In this document: positions 34,601 through 42,509 of the stretch, in pieces
Layout: every line of letters begins with the position of its first letter
How positions within the stretch are numbered: the stretch's first letter is position 1
NCBI RefSeq assembly: GCF_009183415.1
Contig: NZ_WEHU01000007.1
Location: 1 to 64,000, forward strand
Source: Bacillus sp. B1-b2
Lineage (GTDB): Bacteria; Bacillota; Bacilli; Bacillales; Cytobacillaceae
DNA: 64,000 nt
Direction of reading: 5' to 3'
The notes under the pieces: model-generated
What the model was told of the DNA's origin: nothing
The model's database searches: none
What the model saw: only the letters and a program-made list of their open reading frames with translations
Translations under genes and position numbers: made by a program

Positions 34601-34819
34601 TTAACGATAAACTGGTTGCTCTGTTCTACTAATAATTTCAGAATCTTTTAACCCATGTATTTTACGAGAATACTCAGTCCCACACTTCGGACATTCGCCT
34701 ACCATTCTAGGAGAGAAATCCTCTGAATATGAAAAGTCAATCACATTATCACAACTTTTATTAAAGCACTTGATTTTCATATGAATAATTGTATGATCTA
34801 AGGTTGGTTCAAAAAACAT
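34601..34819 (-). CDS. small zinc-ribbon-like protein
   Basis: 72 residues, with AAAGGGTG before ATG 34819. Two cysteine pairs (KCFNKSCDN and GECPKCGTEY) are spaced about 20 residues apart, as in zinc ribbons, so it probably binds one zinc. It may bind nucleic acid or a protein partner. No closer family is recognised. It lies upstream of nothing on its strand, so it ends a minus-strand run that begins near 35952. Confidence 0.55.
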   Translation of the reverse strand: MFFEPTLDHTIIHMKIKCFNKSCDNVIDFSYSEDFSPRMVGECPKCGTEYSRKIHGLKDSEIISRTEQPVYR

Positions 34820-34854
34820 TAAATCACCCTTTTTGTTTAATTATTTGTTATTTA

Positions 34855-35094
34855 TTATAAATAACGCACTTCTACTGAAGGATTGAGATCCTGAATTACT
34901 ATACCTAAATCTTTTTTTATTTTATCTGAAGCCTTAACTATTAATGAAATGTGGTTAATATCTTTGTTTGGGTTATTTTTATCTCCATTCAAATCTGCTT
35001 TTTCTGTTGCACTCTCAATATTAATTTTAGTTGCTATTTTTGTTTCTCCTATTGTAAAAATTATTTCTGCATTTTTAGTTTTTTTTGAAAACAC
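34855..35094 (-). CDS. small protein of unknown function
   Basis: 79 residues from GTG 35094 (AAAGGAAG upstream). Beta-rich N-terminus (AEIIFTIGETKIATKINIES) and a charged linker (DLNGDKNNPNKD) before a second strand-helix part. No signal or membrane segment. The family is unrecognised. It sits between two other small minus-strand genes. Confidence 0.45.
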   Translation of the reverse strand: MFSKKTKNAEIIFTIGETKIATKINIESATEKADLNGDKNNPNKDINHISLIVKASDKIKKDLGIVIQDLNPSVEVRYL

Positions 35095-35178
35095 AATCTG
35101 ACTTCCTTTCTTCTATTAGTGGGTGCAAAGTTTGTAATTCCCTGAATATGATCTTTCAAAAGCCAAGTTTTTTAAACT

Positions 35179-35952
35179 TTATATTTTATAATTAAGCTCT
35201 TTCTTTTTCCTTTCTCCTTTATAAAATTTTAAAAGAAAATCAACTACTATTCCGTAAGTTTGATGAAGTAAAGATAGCCAAACTTTAGGATGAATATATC
35301 CTAATAATCCACCAATAATTAATTTTTTTAAGTAGAATTTTGTATTATATGAATTATACTTTGTATAAATGATTCCTGGAACCTCTAAGTCGTTTATTAT
35401 TATTACGTTATTGTTACTTGGTCGAACTAGCATTCTCTCCTTCTCAAGATCGGAAACTCTAATAATAACTTTATACTTTCTAGGTGAATTTTCATGCATA
35501 TGTGAAAAGTAATAAGAATTGAAATTTGGCTCCATATTTTGTTCCTCTTGATGAAACCATATGTAGTTTTTTCTTTTATTTTTAAATTTCATTACATAAT
35601 TTGTCTTGGCACTACTTTTAGCTTTCAATCTAATTTTACCTGTTTGTAAAAAATACTGATAGTCTTCATCAGATATGGAATTAGTGTAATGTATTAAGTG
35701 CCTATCTTTGATTTCCTCATATTCATTTGAAGTAATAGGATAAACATAAAAATTATTTGTTCTTCTTAGATAAAATTCATAAGAAATAAATAAAAGTATA
35801 AATAGTGACAATGTTAACCATTTTCCTATAAGTAGGTAAGTAACAAATATTAAAAAAATAAATAGGAGAAGATAAATAGACATGGATAATACAGCTATTG
35901 GTAGTTGTACTAATCCCCTAACTGTTCCTAGTTTCTTATTAAATAACTTCAT
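35179..35952 (-). CDS. two-pass membrane protein with cytoplasmic domain, unknown function
   Basis: 257 residues from ATG 35952 (AAAGAGGGG upstream; an upstream in-frame ATG at 36045 lies inside the HTH gene). Two membrane helices (QLPIAVLSMSIYLLLFIFLI and GKWLTLSLFILLFISYEFYL) come first. A soluble region of about 190 residues follows with HYTNSISDEDYQYFLQTGKI, an arrangement that resembles ADP-ribosyltransferase-like or immunity proteins only loosely, and KYKVIIRVSDLEKERM. The C-terminus is basic. It probably shares a transcript with the HTH gene just upstream at 35982. Confidence 0.5.
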   Translation of the reverse strand: MKLFNKKLGTVRGLVQLPIAVLSMSIYLLLFIFLIFVTYLLIGKWLTLSLFILLFISYEFYLRRTNNFYVYPITSNEYEEIKDRHLIHYTNSISDEDYQYFLQTGKIRLKAKSSAKTNYVMKFKNKRKNYIWFHQEEQNMEPNFNSYYFSHMHENSPRKYKVIIRVSDLEKERMLVRPSNNNVIIINDLEVPGIIYTKYNSYNTKFYLKKLIIGGLLGYIHPKVWLSLLHQTYGIVVDFLLKFYKGERKKKELNYKI

Positions 35953-35981
35953 ATATTGTCCCCTCTTTCTAATTTTGAATG

Positions 35982-36227
35982 TTACTCCGCTTCCTTCTTT
36001 TCCACACCAAACCAAACTTCCATTGCGTCCTTTGAAAGTATCCACTCTTTTTTGGTATCAAATTTACTTTGGTGGTATTTTAACAAGCCGAGTTCAATCA
36101 TTTTTTCTGTTTTTTGCCATTTTTTTTTATTTGAAGGTTTTAAATAGTTTCTTATAGTATCGGCAGGAACACCCCACCTTTCAGCTGCTTCTGAAACCGT
36201 CATAAAATTATCAATTGTTTTCTTCAT
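35982..36227 (-). CDS. small helix-turn-helix protein (MerR/excisionase-like)
   Basis: 81 residues. MTVSEAAERWGVPADTIRNY (about residues 9-28) is a clear MerR/excisionase-type HTH, and the rest (KYHQSKFDTKKEWILSKDAM) forms the wing and recognition part for 'helix-turn-helix domain-containing' small regulators. It is divergent from the adenine methylase gene across a dyad operator (36267-36300), so it probably represses one or both sides. Ribosome binding site AAAGGA precedes the ATG. Confidence 0.7.
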   Translation of the reverse strand: MKKTIDNFMTVSEAAERWGVPADTIRNYLKPSNKKKWQKTEKMIELGLLKYHQSKFDTKKEWILSKDAMEVWFGVEKKEAE

Positions 36228-36266
36228 AAAAAAATCCTTTCTATGCTGTTTCTACTACCATTTTAA

Positions 36267-36300
36267 ACCGTATATGGTTATAATACAACCATGTATAGTT
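36267..36300. promoter_or_regulatory. dyad operator over the methylase promoter
   Basis: ACCGTATATGGTT (36267-36279) and AACCATGTATAGT (36288-36300) are inverted repeats (10 of 13) that bracket a TATAAT box (36279-36284) for the methylase gene. It lies between the HTH gene and the methylase gene, so it is the likely binding site of the small HTH protein. Similar ACTATACAT/GGTT elements occur at 55510-55527. Confidence 0.5.
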
Positions 36301-36320
36301 TTTGTTGAAGGAGTTTGATT

Positions 36321-37292
36321 ATGATAAAAAATTTTAAATGTCAGTATTGTTATAATGAAGAAGTAGAGGATCTTACCTTTAATAAAGATAAAACTGGATA
36401 TTGGTGTGAGGTATGTGATGGGTTTACTTTAGTTAATCAAAAGGATACAGGAAGGTATTTACTTATATTAGAAGATTCCTCTGGAAAAAACGAATCCATT
36501 GCATCTACTATTAAGTTTAAAAAGAGACTCTCACCTTTACGTTATCCTGGTGGTAAGAGTAAAATGGTCAATTACATATATAATCAACTCGATAATAAAA
36601 AAATGAATCACTTTGTTTCACCATATACAGGTGGTGGAAGTGTAGAATTCGCATTGTTAGAAGCGGGCGTTATTAACCACTTACATATAAATGATAATGA
36701 TTTTGGTGTATATGCCCTTTATTGGGTAATTTTTAATATGCCATTTGCTTTAACGGAACGATTGAAAACATATACTCCTTCACGTGAGGATTTTTACAAA
36801 GCACAACTTACTATTAAGAAGGACTTTGACAAAATAAACATTGTAGAGGCAGCATGGAATACTTTGATTGTTAACAGGTTAGCTTATTCCGGAATATTTA
36901 ATGCTAATCCACTGGGAGGAAAGAAAGGTACACCGCAACAATTAACTTCTAGGTGGAATCCAGATGAACTAATAAGACGAATAGAAAAATTACATTCCTT
37001 TTCAGACCAAGTAACGATAACTAATCAGGATGCTTGTGAAATGATTGAAGAGAGTTATTGGTGGGATCAAACTACTATTTTTATTGATCCCCCATATGTC
37101 AATAAAGCCTCTTCACTATATCGATGTTATTACAAAGAAGAGGATCACATTAAACTTAATTGTTTATTAGATACTTTATATCATGGTTTTGATGGTGCGG
37201 ACTTAATTATAACTTATGACAATAATGAATGGCTGGAGAGCTTATATTTATACCCAACTGTTAAAGCTGTATCAAGAGCTTACACCATTTAA
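36321..37292 (+). CDS. Dam-type (D12 class) adenine-N6 DNA methyltransferase with N-terminal zinc finger
   Basis: 323 residues from ATG 36321 (AAGGAG at ideal spacing). An N-terminal Cys4 zinc finger (CQYCYNEE ... WCEVCDG, residues about 6-38) precedes the methylase. The SAM-binding motif is in PLRYPGGKSKMVNYI and FVSPYTGGGSVEFALLEAG, and the catalytic motif is IFIDPPYVN. It resembles the GATC-type family, but specificity cannot be told from sequence. No restriction enzyme is adjacent, so it is an orphan methylase, which on a mobile element could protect against host restriction. The zinc finger fusion is less usual. Confidence 0.8.
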   Translation: MIKNFKCQYCYNEEVEDLTFNKDKTGYWCEVCDGFTLVNQKDTGRYLLILEDSSGKNESIASTIKFKKRLSPLRYPGGKSKMVNYIYNQLDNKKMNHFVSPYTGGGSVEFALLEAGVINHLHINDNDFGVYALYWVIFNMPFALTERLKTYTPSREDFYKAQLTIKKDFDKINIVEAAWNTLIVNRLAYSGIFNANPLGGKKGTPQQLTSRWNPDELIRRIEKLHSFSDQVTITNQDACEMIEESYWWDQTTIFIDPPYVNKASSLYRCYYKEEDHIKLNCLLDTLYHGFDGADLIITYDNNEWLESLYLYPTVKAVSRAYTI

Positions 37293-37356
37293 ATATCAAG
37301 AACATTTTAAAATCGTCGATAATAATAGTAGATAAGAAAGGAGATTGTAAATTATA

Positions 37357-38004
37357 ATGAGTTGGCCGTTTAGTAAAGAAAGATTATTTTTATATCTCTC
37401 ATTTGTTATATATAGTTTTATAGTTATCTATGCTATTACATACATATATCCAAATTACTTTAATGAAACGATAGTTATATTCCTTGCTGTAATGTTTTTC
37501 AGCTATGGTGCATACTTGATATCCTGCTTAACTGGTGTTTATAAAAAGGTGCAGGAAATCGAGGGGGAAATTTATCGACAAGAAATTAAGAAAGCATATG
37601 CTCATTTCTACTCAGAAAAAAAGAGCGATATTAGGAATTCTGCTTCTTCAAAGGAAACGAAAGTGGAAAAAGAGGAATGGATAGAATTCGAGAAGGCTCA
37701 ATGGTCTTGGAAAGGGAAAACCAACCGTGAATTAACAGCTGCAGAGAGGTATTTCAAAACTGAAAATAGTTTAAGACGGATAAATACTTTCGATAGGATT
37801 ATAAATCTCATTTCTTCTCATTGTTACGGATTCTTTATTTTAGTTAATCCTCTCTATGCTTTTCTAACAACTATTCCAGTAGTTATCATTTCATTAGTAC
37901 TATTTTTAATCTACAGAAAACTAAGAAAAAAATTACAGGAATTGTATATTGAAGTATACCCCGAAAATGTACGAGAGACATTGGAGAGTCTTGGTATAAA
38001 ATAA
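37357..38004 (+). CDS. membrane protein with central charged region, unknown function
   Basis: 215 residues with GAAAGGAG upstream. Two N-terminal membrane helices (LFLYLSFVIYSFIVIYAITY and ETIVIFLAVMFFSYGAYLIS), a charged cytoplasmic part (about residues 65-140) and two more hydrophobic segments (HCYGFFILVNPLYAFL, TTIPVVIISLVLFLIY) before a basic tail. No family is recognised. It follows the methylase by 64 bases and probably shares its transcript. A convergent terminator lies at its end. Confidence 0.5.
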   Translation: MSWPFSKERLFLYLSFVIYSFIVIYAITYIYPNYFNETIVIFLAVMFFSYGAYLISCLTGVYKKVQEIEGEIYRQEIKKAYAHFYSEKKSDIRNSASSKETKVEKEEWIEFEKAQWSWKGKTNRELTAAERYFKTENSLRRINTFDRIINLISSHCYGFFILVNPLYAFLTTIPVVIISLVLFLIYRKLRKKLQELYIEVYPENVRETLESLGIK

Positions 38005-38026
38005 AATCCCCCTTTAAGGGGGGATT
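38005..38026. terminator. convergent terminator
   Basis: AATCCCCC (38005-38012) pairs with GGGGGATT (38019-38026) around a short loop. It directly follows the plus-strand gene and overlaps the last bases of the minus-strand polymerase gene, so it serves both. Confidence 0.75.
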
Positions 38027-39287
38027 AGGCTCTATGCCCACCAACCAATTTGGAACGGTGTACAGCTGTCCCTCCTGGAGTATAGGAGACTGCCCTTAGT
38101 AAAGAGGTGGGACCAAATTTATTTCTTAATTCGTCTACTACATAACCTATTTTTCGTTTTTTCCAACTATTAGTATCAAAAAGATCCAATTGCACTTCGT
38201 AATCATCTACGAGTTTGGACAAACTAACAGATATTTGTCTAACAATTTGTCCGCGATAATTTTCTCTCATAATATCCAAACATACCTTATATATATCCAT
38301 GGTTGCATTAGTAGGATTTTCGATTGTTCTTGACCGATTAAATCCCCCACCATACTCATCTCGACTATATCCTAACCCAAAACTTATAGTGCGAACCGCA
38401 TGATGATTTTTTCTTGCTCTTTTACATACCTCTTCGCACATTTCTAATACTACAGTTTCTATCTCTCTTCTTTCCTTGTAATCCCGAAGTAATATTTGAC
38501 TTTTACCGTAACTGACTTGTCCAGCCATAATTGGTGAACCAATTTCGGATAAATCTATTCCCCAAGCATGATGAAACAATTGGTTTCCCAATATTCCAAA
38601 CTTATTTTCCAGTAATTTTAAATCGTATCTAGCAAGTTGCCCTATAGAAAATATCCCCATACTGTTTAATGTTTTTTCAGTTCGCTTACCAATCCCCCAC
38701 ATTTCACTTAATGGTGATATTGGCCATAATTTCATTTGTACATCATTGAAAGTCCAAGTTGCAATACCACTATCCACCTTTTTAGCTTCTAAATCTAGAC
38801 ACAGTTTTGCCATAAGCATATTTGGACCGATTCCTACTGTACAGGGGAGTCCGAAATCACTGTAAATATCATATTGAATTTGTTTAGCTATTTCTTCTGG
38901 AGTGCCCCATTTATCAGAAGGGCCAAGTTCTAAAAAGCTTTCATCGATGGAGTAAACATGTACTTTATTAGGAGGTACATATCTATAAAATAACTTAATA
39001 ATTTCTGTAGATACGCGGACAAATAAGGACATCGATGGATCCACTACAACAATACGAGGATCTTTTGGAATTTCAAACTTCCGAGAACCCGTTTTTATCT
39101 TAAAATCTCTTTTCATAGCAGGAGAGGCAGCAAGTACTATACTCCCCTCCCTCTCCATATTCCCTACTACAGCTAAGTGACAAGTAAGAGGGTCGAGACC
39201 TAATAATACAGCTGATACTGATGCATAAAATGACTTCATATCAACGGCTAGTATGTTTTTATGAGGAAACTGAGAGTAGTCGAACAT
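38025..39287 (-). CDS. uvrX: Y-family DNA polymerase, UvrX/YqjW type
   Basis: 420 residues from ATG 39287 (AGGTGAT upstream; TTG 39293 is weaker). Palm motifs NILAVDMKSFYASVSAV (first metal-binding Asp) and VHVYSIDESFLELG (second Asp-Glu pair), then TVGIGPNMLMAKL and a helix-hairpin-helix thumb (LSEMWGIGKRTEKTLNSMGI). The C-terminal little-finger domain ends near residue 410. These polymerases bypass UV lesions and copy damaged DNA. The UvrX branch is common on SPbeta-like phages and Bacillus plasmids, usually with a YolD-like protein, as here at 39298. Confidence 0.85.
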   Translation of the reverse strand: MFDYSQFPHKNILAVDMKSFYASVSAVLLGLDPLTCHLAVVGNMEREGSIVLAASPAMKRDFKIKTGSRKFEIPKDPRIVVVDPSMSLFVRVSTEIIKLFYRYVPPNKVHVYSIDESFLELGPSDKWGTPEEIAKQIQYDIYSDFGLPCTVGIGPNMLMAKLCLDLEAKKVDSGIATWTFNDVQMKLWPISPLSEMWGIGKRTEKTLNSMGIFSIGQLARYDLKLLENKFGILGNQLFHHAWGIDLSEIGSPIMAGQVSYGKSQILLRDYKERREIETVVLEMCEEVCKRARKNHHAVRTISFGLGYSRDEYGGGFNRSRTIENPTNATMDIYKVCLDIMRENYRGQIVRQISVSLSKLVDDYEVQLDLFDTNSWKKRKIGYVVDELRNKFGPTSLLRAVSYTPGGTAVHRSKLVGGHRA

Positions 39288-39297
39288 AAACAATCAC

Positions 39298-39519
39298 CTA
39301 TTTTGTTATTTTACTTATCATTGAAAAAGGTAAATATAAAATTTCTTCTGTTGTATCTTTAACTAATCGAAAATGCTTGTTGTTGTAATCAATGAATATG
39401 GTTTTCCCTGTTATGATTGTCTCGCCTAATGCTAGGTGGTCAAAAACATAAAAAGAAACCGAAGAATTAGTTTCCATTGCATTATAAATTGTTTCTTCTT
39501 CAAGAAAAGAATAAGTCAT
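39298..39519 (-). CDS. YolD-like small protein
   Basis: 73 residues from ATG 39519 (GGAGGAG upstream). The product is beta-rich (SSVSFYVFDHLALGETIITG, then KTIFIDYNNKHFRLV and a closing LPFSMISKITK strand). Small YolD-family or similar proteins are found directly upstream of UvrX-type polymerases, and this one is 10 bases from the polymerase start. The sequence match to YolD is weak, so the call leans on position. The upstream 39520-39857 gap holds the antisense promoter and terminator described separately. Confidence 0.5.
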   Translation of the reverse strand: MTYSFLEEETIYNAMETNSSVSFYVFDHLALGETIITGKTIFIDYNNKHFRLVKDTTEEILYLPFSMISKITK

Positions 39520-39751
39520 TACTATCTCCTCCAATTAATATAAAAATTATATAAGAACTTATGTTCGATTACAATGTTATTTTCTTACTGGAATGTGTGA
39601 TTTATACTATCGAATTTCAAATAATTGATATGATGAAATGAGAAAATGGAAGAAGAAGGTGAAATAAAAATACCTGTTATTGGAGAATTTAATTGAAGAT
39701 GAATAGAGAATGTTAGAGGATTATCTATCTGTGATTTTAGATCCTAACGGA

Positions 39752-39780
39752 TTGAAATTTTTGTAGTAAGGGTATATTAT
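39752..39780 (+). promoter_or_regulatory. candidate promoter of an RNA antisense to the 39858 peptide gene
   Basis: TTGAAA (39752-39757), 17-base spacer, TATTAT (39775-39780) on the plus strand. Transcription would start near 39787 and run rightward, opposite to the 3' end and then the coding part of the small peptide gene. No gene on the plus strand needs this promoter. Confidence 0.35.
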
Positions 39781-39798
39781 AATATATAAGAATTAAAC

Positions 39799-39827
39799 TA
39801 AAAAACCAAGGAGCTACAACTCCTTGG
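39799..39827 (-). terminator. terminator of the small peptide gene
   Basis: On the minus strand CCAAGGAG (39827-39820) pairs with CTCCTTGG (39813-39806), followed by TTTTTT (39805-39800). It lies about 30 bases past the peptide stop codon. Confidence 0.75.
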
Positions 39828-39857
39828 ACAACTACTTACGAGTGGTATGCTAAATAG

Positions 39858-40010
39858 TTATTTAGAAGACCCACCCTTTTGCTTCCTACGGCGCGGGGCG
39901 GGTTTTCGTTTGTTCTTCTTTTTGCTTGCAAAGCGATTTGCATAGCCTGCAGCAAGAGTAGTAAAAAAGATTTTTGCTACATCTTTGAGTAAGTCCAATA
40001 CGAAATCCAT
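39858..40010 (-). CDS. 50-residue amphipathic/basic peptide, candidate type I toxin
   Basis: From ATG 40010 with AAAGGAGGTGAC upstream. The first half is an amphipathic to hydrophobic helix (MDFVLDLLKDVAKIFFTTLA) and the second half is strongly basic (KKKNKRKPAPRRRKQKGG). This helix-plus-basic-tail layout is like B. subtilis type I toxins such as YonT. An extended -10 promoter (TGATATAAT, 40091 down to 40084 region) drives it. In the leader, GGAAAGG of the ribosome binding site (40030-40024) can pair with CTTTTCC (40047-40041), hiding the site as in type I toxin mRNAs. A candidate antisense promoter faces it from 39752. A phage-type structural or DNA-binding peptide is the main alternative. 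Confidence 0.45.
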   Translation of the reverse strand: MDFVLDLLKDVAKIFFTTLAAGYANRFASKKKNKRKPAPRRRKQKGGSSK

Positions 40011-40120
40011 TTGTATGTCACCTCCTTTCCCTCTTAGACAGGAAAAGAGTGCATACCACCCGCACCTATGTAGTTGTATCACCATTATATCACACCATTT
40101 TTCCATTAGGACAAACAAAA

Positions 40121-40141
40121 CCCCTTACATTGTGTAAAGGG
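40121..40141 (-). terminator. terminator of the ligase gene
   Basis: On the minus strand CCCTTTAC (40141-40134) pairs with GTAAGGGG (40128-40121), followed by TTTTGTTTG. It begins 3 bases past the ligase stop codon and overlaps the -35 region of the peptide gene downstream. Confidence 0.7.
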
Positions 40142-40143
40142 TG

Positions 40144-41004
40144 TTAAATGATAAATTTTTGAAAGCTAGCACTTCTCATAAAACCTTTAGAAGTTAAACA
40201 TTGATATTTAATTTCGCCCTTTAGAAGAGGGTCTAAATATACAAAGTTCTTATCTTCTCCGATAATTAATTGTTTTGAAATTTTATAAAAGGCTTCCCTT
40301 TCCTTTTTGGGGACAAATTCCACAATTCCTCTTGATTGGTTCCCTTCTTTTATCAACCATCCAAAAGAGTTTTTTTTATATCCATAAATATTTCCTATTA
40401 AGAATTGGTAATTTTTGATTTTTTGGAAAGCGAAGGTTCGACTATCTAATATATATTTAGATGAGAGTTTTTTACTTACTATCCCTTCTAATCCTAGCTC
40501 CTTCACTTTATTAAATAAGGTTAGTCCATCGTTAAATGAGGTAGCTGCTGAAATTAGATGGTCATTATCAATAATCGAACTTAAGATATCTAATCTCTTT
40601 TCTAGGGGATCATGTATTGTAGATACTCCATTAAGGAAAAGAATATCAAATGCAACGAAGTGTACGGGGATAGCTTTCGCTAGAGAAACAATTTTATCTC
40701 TTTGAGACGCTTGAAATCGTGCCATTAGGCATTCGAAATTTGGTTTGGGTATTTCACCATTCTTATCAAGAACAATCACTTCTCCGTCCAATATACATGT
40801 TTGGACAGGCAAGTTTAAATTAAGTAATTCAATGTACTTTAATGTAACATCATTTCCATGTCTGGTGTAGATAGTGATTTTCCCATGATCGTAATGGAAT
40901 AAAGCTCTATGTCCGTCAAATTTCAACTGATGTATATAATTTGAATCAGTTGATATAACCTCAGATGGTTGTAATAACATTGGTTTTAAAGGAGTGTTTA
41001 ACAC
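40144..41004 (-). CDS. ATP-dependent DNA ligase (LigB/YoqV-like)
   Basis: 286 residues from GTG 41004 (GAGGTG upstream). Nucleotidyltransferase motifs are visible: motif I with the adenylated Lys in QLKFDGHRALFHY (about residue 28), YTRHGNDVT (Ia), CILDGEVIVLD (III), GLEGIVSKKL (IV) and FQKIKNYQF (V). A short OB-fold completes it. Stand-alone minimal ligases of this type occur in SPbeta and Bacillus plasmids. With the UvrX polymerase nearby it suggests a repair or gap-sealing set for the element, useful when single-stranded DNA enters a new host. Confidence 0.8.
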   Translation of the reverse strand: MLNTPLKPMLLQPSEVISTDSNYIHQLKFDGHRALFHYDHGKITIYTRHGNDVTLKYIELLNLNLPVQTCILDGEVIVLDKNGEIPKPNFECLMARFQASQRDKIVSLAKAIPVHFVAFDILFLNGVSTIHDPLEKRLDILSSIIDNDHLISAATSFNDGLTLFNKVKELGLEGIVSKKLSSKYILDSRTFAFQKIKNYQFLIGNIYGYKKNSFGWLIKEGNQSRGIVEFVPKKEREAFYKISKQLIIGEDKNFVYLDPLLKGEIKYQCLTSKGFMRSASFQKFII

Positions 41005-41244
41005 AGATTTTTCACCTCTTCTAATATCATAACAGAGACAGATTGGTCGATAAATAGAACGTTATTGTTAAAAGAGGAATAATGTGGTGACATAACCAAG
41101 GATAAGCCCTTCAGTTTATTAGAAGGACTTAAGTGTGGTGATTCATGCTTTAAGACTAATATATAACCATCCCGTCTATTTTATGCATTTGAAGTATGTA
41201 TGATTGTATTAATTTTGATTACAGTTTTATCGTGGCGAAGAACA

Positions 41245-41273
41245 TTGACTAAACATTGGTAATAATTTATAAT
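41245..41273 (+). promoter_or_regulatory. near-consensus promoter for 41328
   Basis: TTGACT (41245-41250), 17-base spacer, TATAAT (41268-41273). The gene's ribosome binding site is about 40 bases further. The rest of the 41005-41327 gap has one small hairpin (AAGCCCTTC / GAAGGACTT, 41104-41130) and no gene. Confidence 0.75.
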
Positions 41274-41327
41274 TCAGTTATAAGCGGTGTAGTCATTGTT
41301 TTGTTCATAAAAAGGGAGAGGGCAGTT

Positions 41328-42509
41328 ATGAATACGATACTTACATTCCTTAACGGTTTTGTTCAATACCGAAGGGGGAAACAGACAGGTTTAGCTGGAT
41401 TATTAGGACTTATTATTTTTGTTTTGGCAGTTTACAGATGGGATATTACTTATCCAATTTTAGAATCGCTAAAAATTATTGATTTCTTTGATAATTTGGG
41501 TTTGATATATGAGGGCGAACCAGGAACGACGTTGTACGCAATAATGTTATTCTTATCAAGAGCAGCAATAGTAATAATGTTTTTCTTAGCAGTAGCTTTA
41601 ATTCTAAGTTTATTTTTAATGATTATTGGATCTTCTAAGTTAGGCCAAAATTTATTAGCATACGTTGTATTAGTTATTATGACACCATTGGCAGTCTTGT
41701 GGATTATAGGATATGAGATTCTTCACTTATTGGGTTTCCGAACAAAAAAGGAAAAGGCAGAGGAGTCATATGAAAACTGGCATCAAGAGACTTTTGGAGA
41801 ACATTCTGATAGATATAAGGAAGAGCAATTAAAGTATGAAGAGTCTCGTCTTTCCCCTTCTGATTTATTAAAAAAATACTGCACTACTTATTATATAGAG
41901 GATACAATTAGTCAGTTAAATAGATTGCCCATGTTTGGTGATACAGTTTTCATGCTAGGAGAAACCTATGATGGATCACTCTATATCTTAATGCCTGACC
42001 CTTTATTGAAATATAATAGAAAGATGGATATCGAATATAGGAGGAACTATTCTACTCCTATTAAAGCAGTACCATTTACTGTGAAAAATGTTGTGTTAGA
42101 AAAAAAAGATGATTCTAATATCATGAAATATAGACCAGAAAAAATGGTCATTTCTTTGAAGAAAAATCCCGAGTATAATGTAAATAGTGAATTAATTAAA
42201 TATGAATTTTTAGTGGATATAGACTTTTTGGATATCAAGTCTTTTTATATGCCGGATCTTGATTTAAAAGACATTAAGCATTACATTAGCTCTTTCGGCA
42301 AAAGAAATGATTATCGAAGTTATTTAGAAGATAAGGTAGAAAAGTATTTTTCTCAAAAACAACATCTTTTAAATTTTTTATATAGAGACATATCAAGCGA
42401 AAAATTTCAAGAAGTTACTAATGACCTTAAAGAATTAAATGCAACAAATGAAGATATAGTTAAAATGATAAATGATTCTCCCAAAATACTAGGAGTGAAT
42501 AATGAATAA
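41328..42509 (+). CDS. membrane protein of unknown function, possibly transfer-related
   Basis: 393 residues from ATG 41328 (AAAGGGAGAGGG upstream; the frame is open back to 41256). N-terminal membrane helices (GLAGLLGLIIFVLAVYRW, ISRAAIVIMFFLAVALILSL and LLAYVVLVIMTPLAVLWIIG) are followed by a 220-residue cytoplasmic part with many Tyr/Lys (SDLLKKYCTTYYIEDTISQL). No catalytic motif. It overlaps the following repeat-protein gene by 8 bases. It is divergent from the ligase and convergent with the secretion operon. The family is unrecognised. Confidence 0.5.
   Translation: MNTILTFLNGFVQYRRGKQTGLAGLLGLIIFVLAVYRWDITYPILESLKIIDFFDNLGLIYEGEPGTTLYAIMLFLSRAAIVIMFFLAVALILSLFLMIIGSSKLGQNLLAYVVLVIMTPLAVLWIIGYEILHLLGFRTKKEKAEESYENWHQETFGEHSDRYKEEQLKYEESRLSPSDLLKKYCTTYYIEDTISQLNRLPMFGDTVFMLGETYDGSLYILMPDPLLKYNRKMDIEYRRNYSTPIKAVPFTVKNVVLEKKDDSNIMKYRPEKMVISLKKNPEYNVNSELIKYEFLVDIDFLDIKSFYMPDLDLKDIKHYISSFGKRNDYRSYLEDKVEKYFSQKQHLLNFLYRDISSEKFQEVTNDLKELNATNEDIVKMINDSPKILGVNNE

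Noticed and set aside
40011-40118. N-terminal extension of the small peptide gene to the ATG at 40118
   Set aside because: The extension covers the promoter -10 box and the leader hairpin. ATG 40010 has the strong AAAGGAGGTG.
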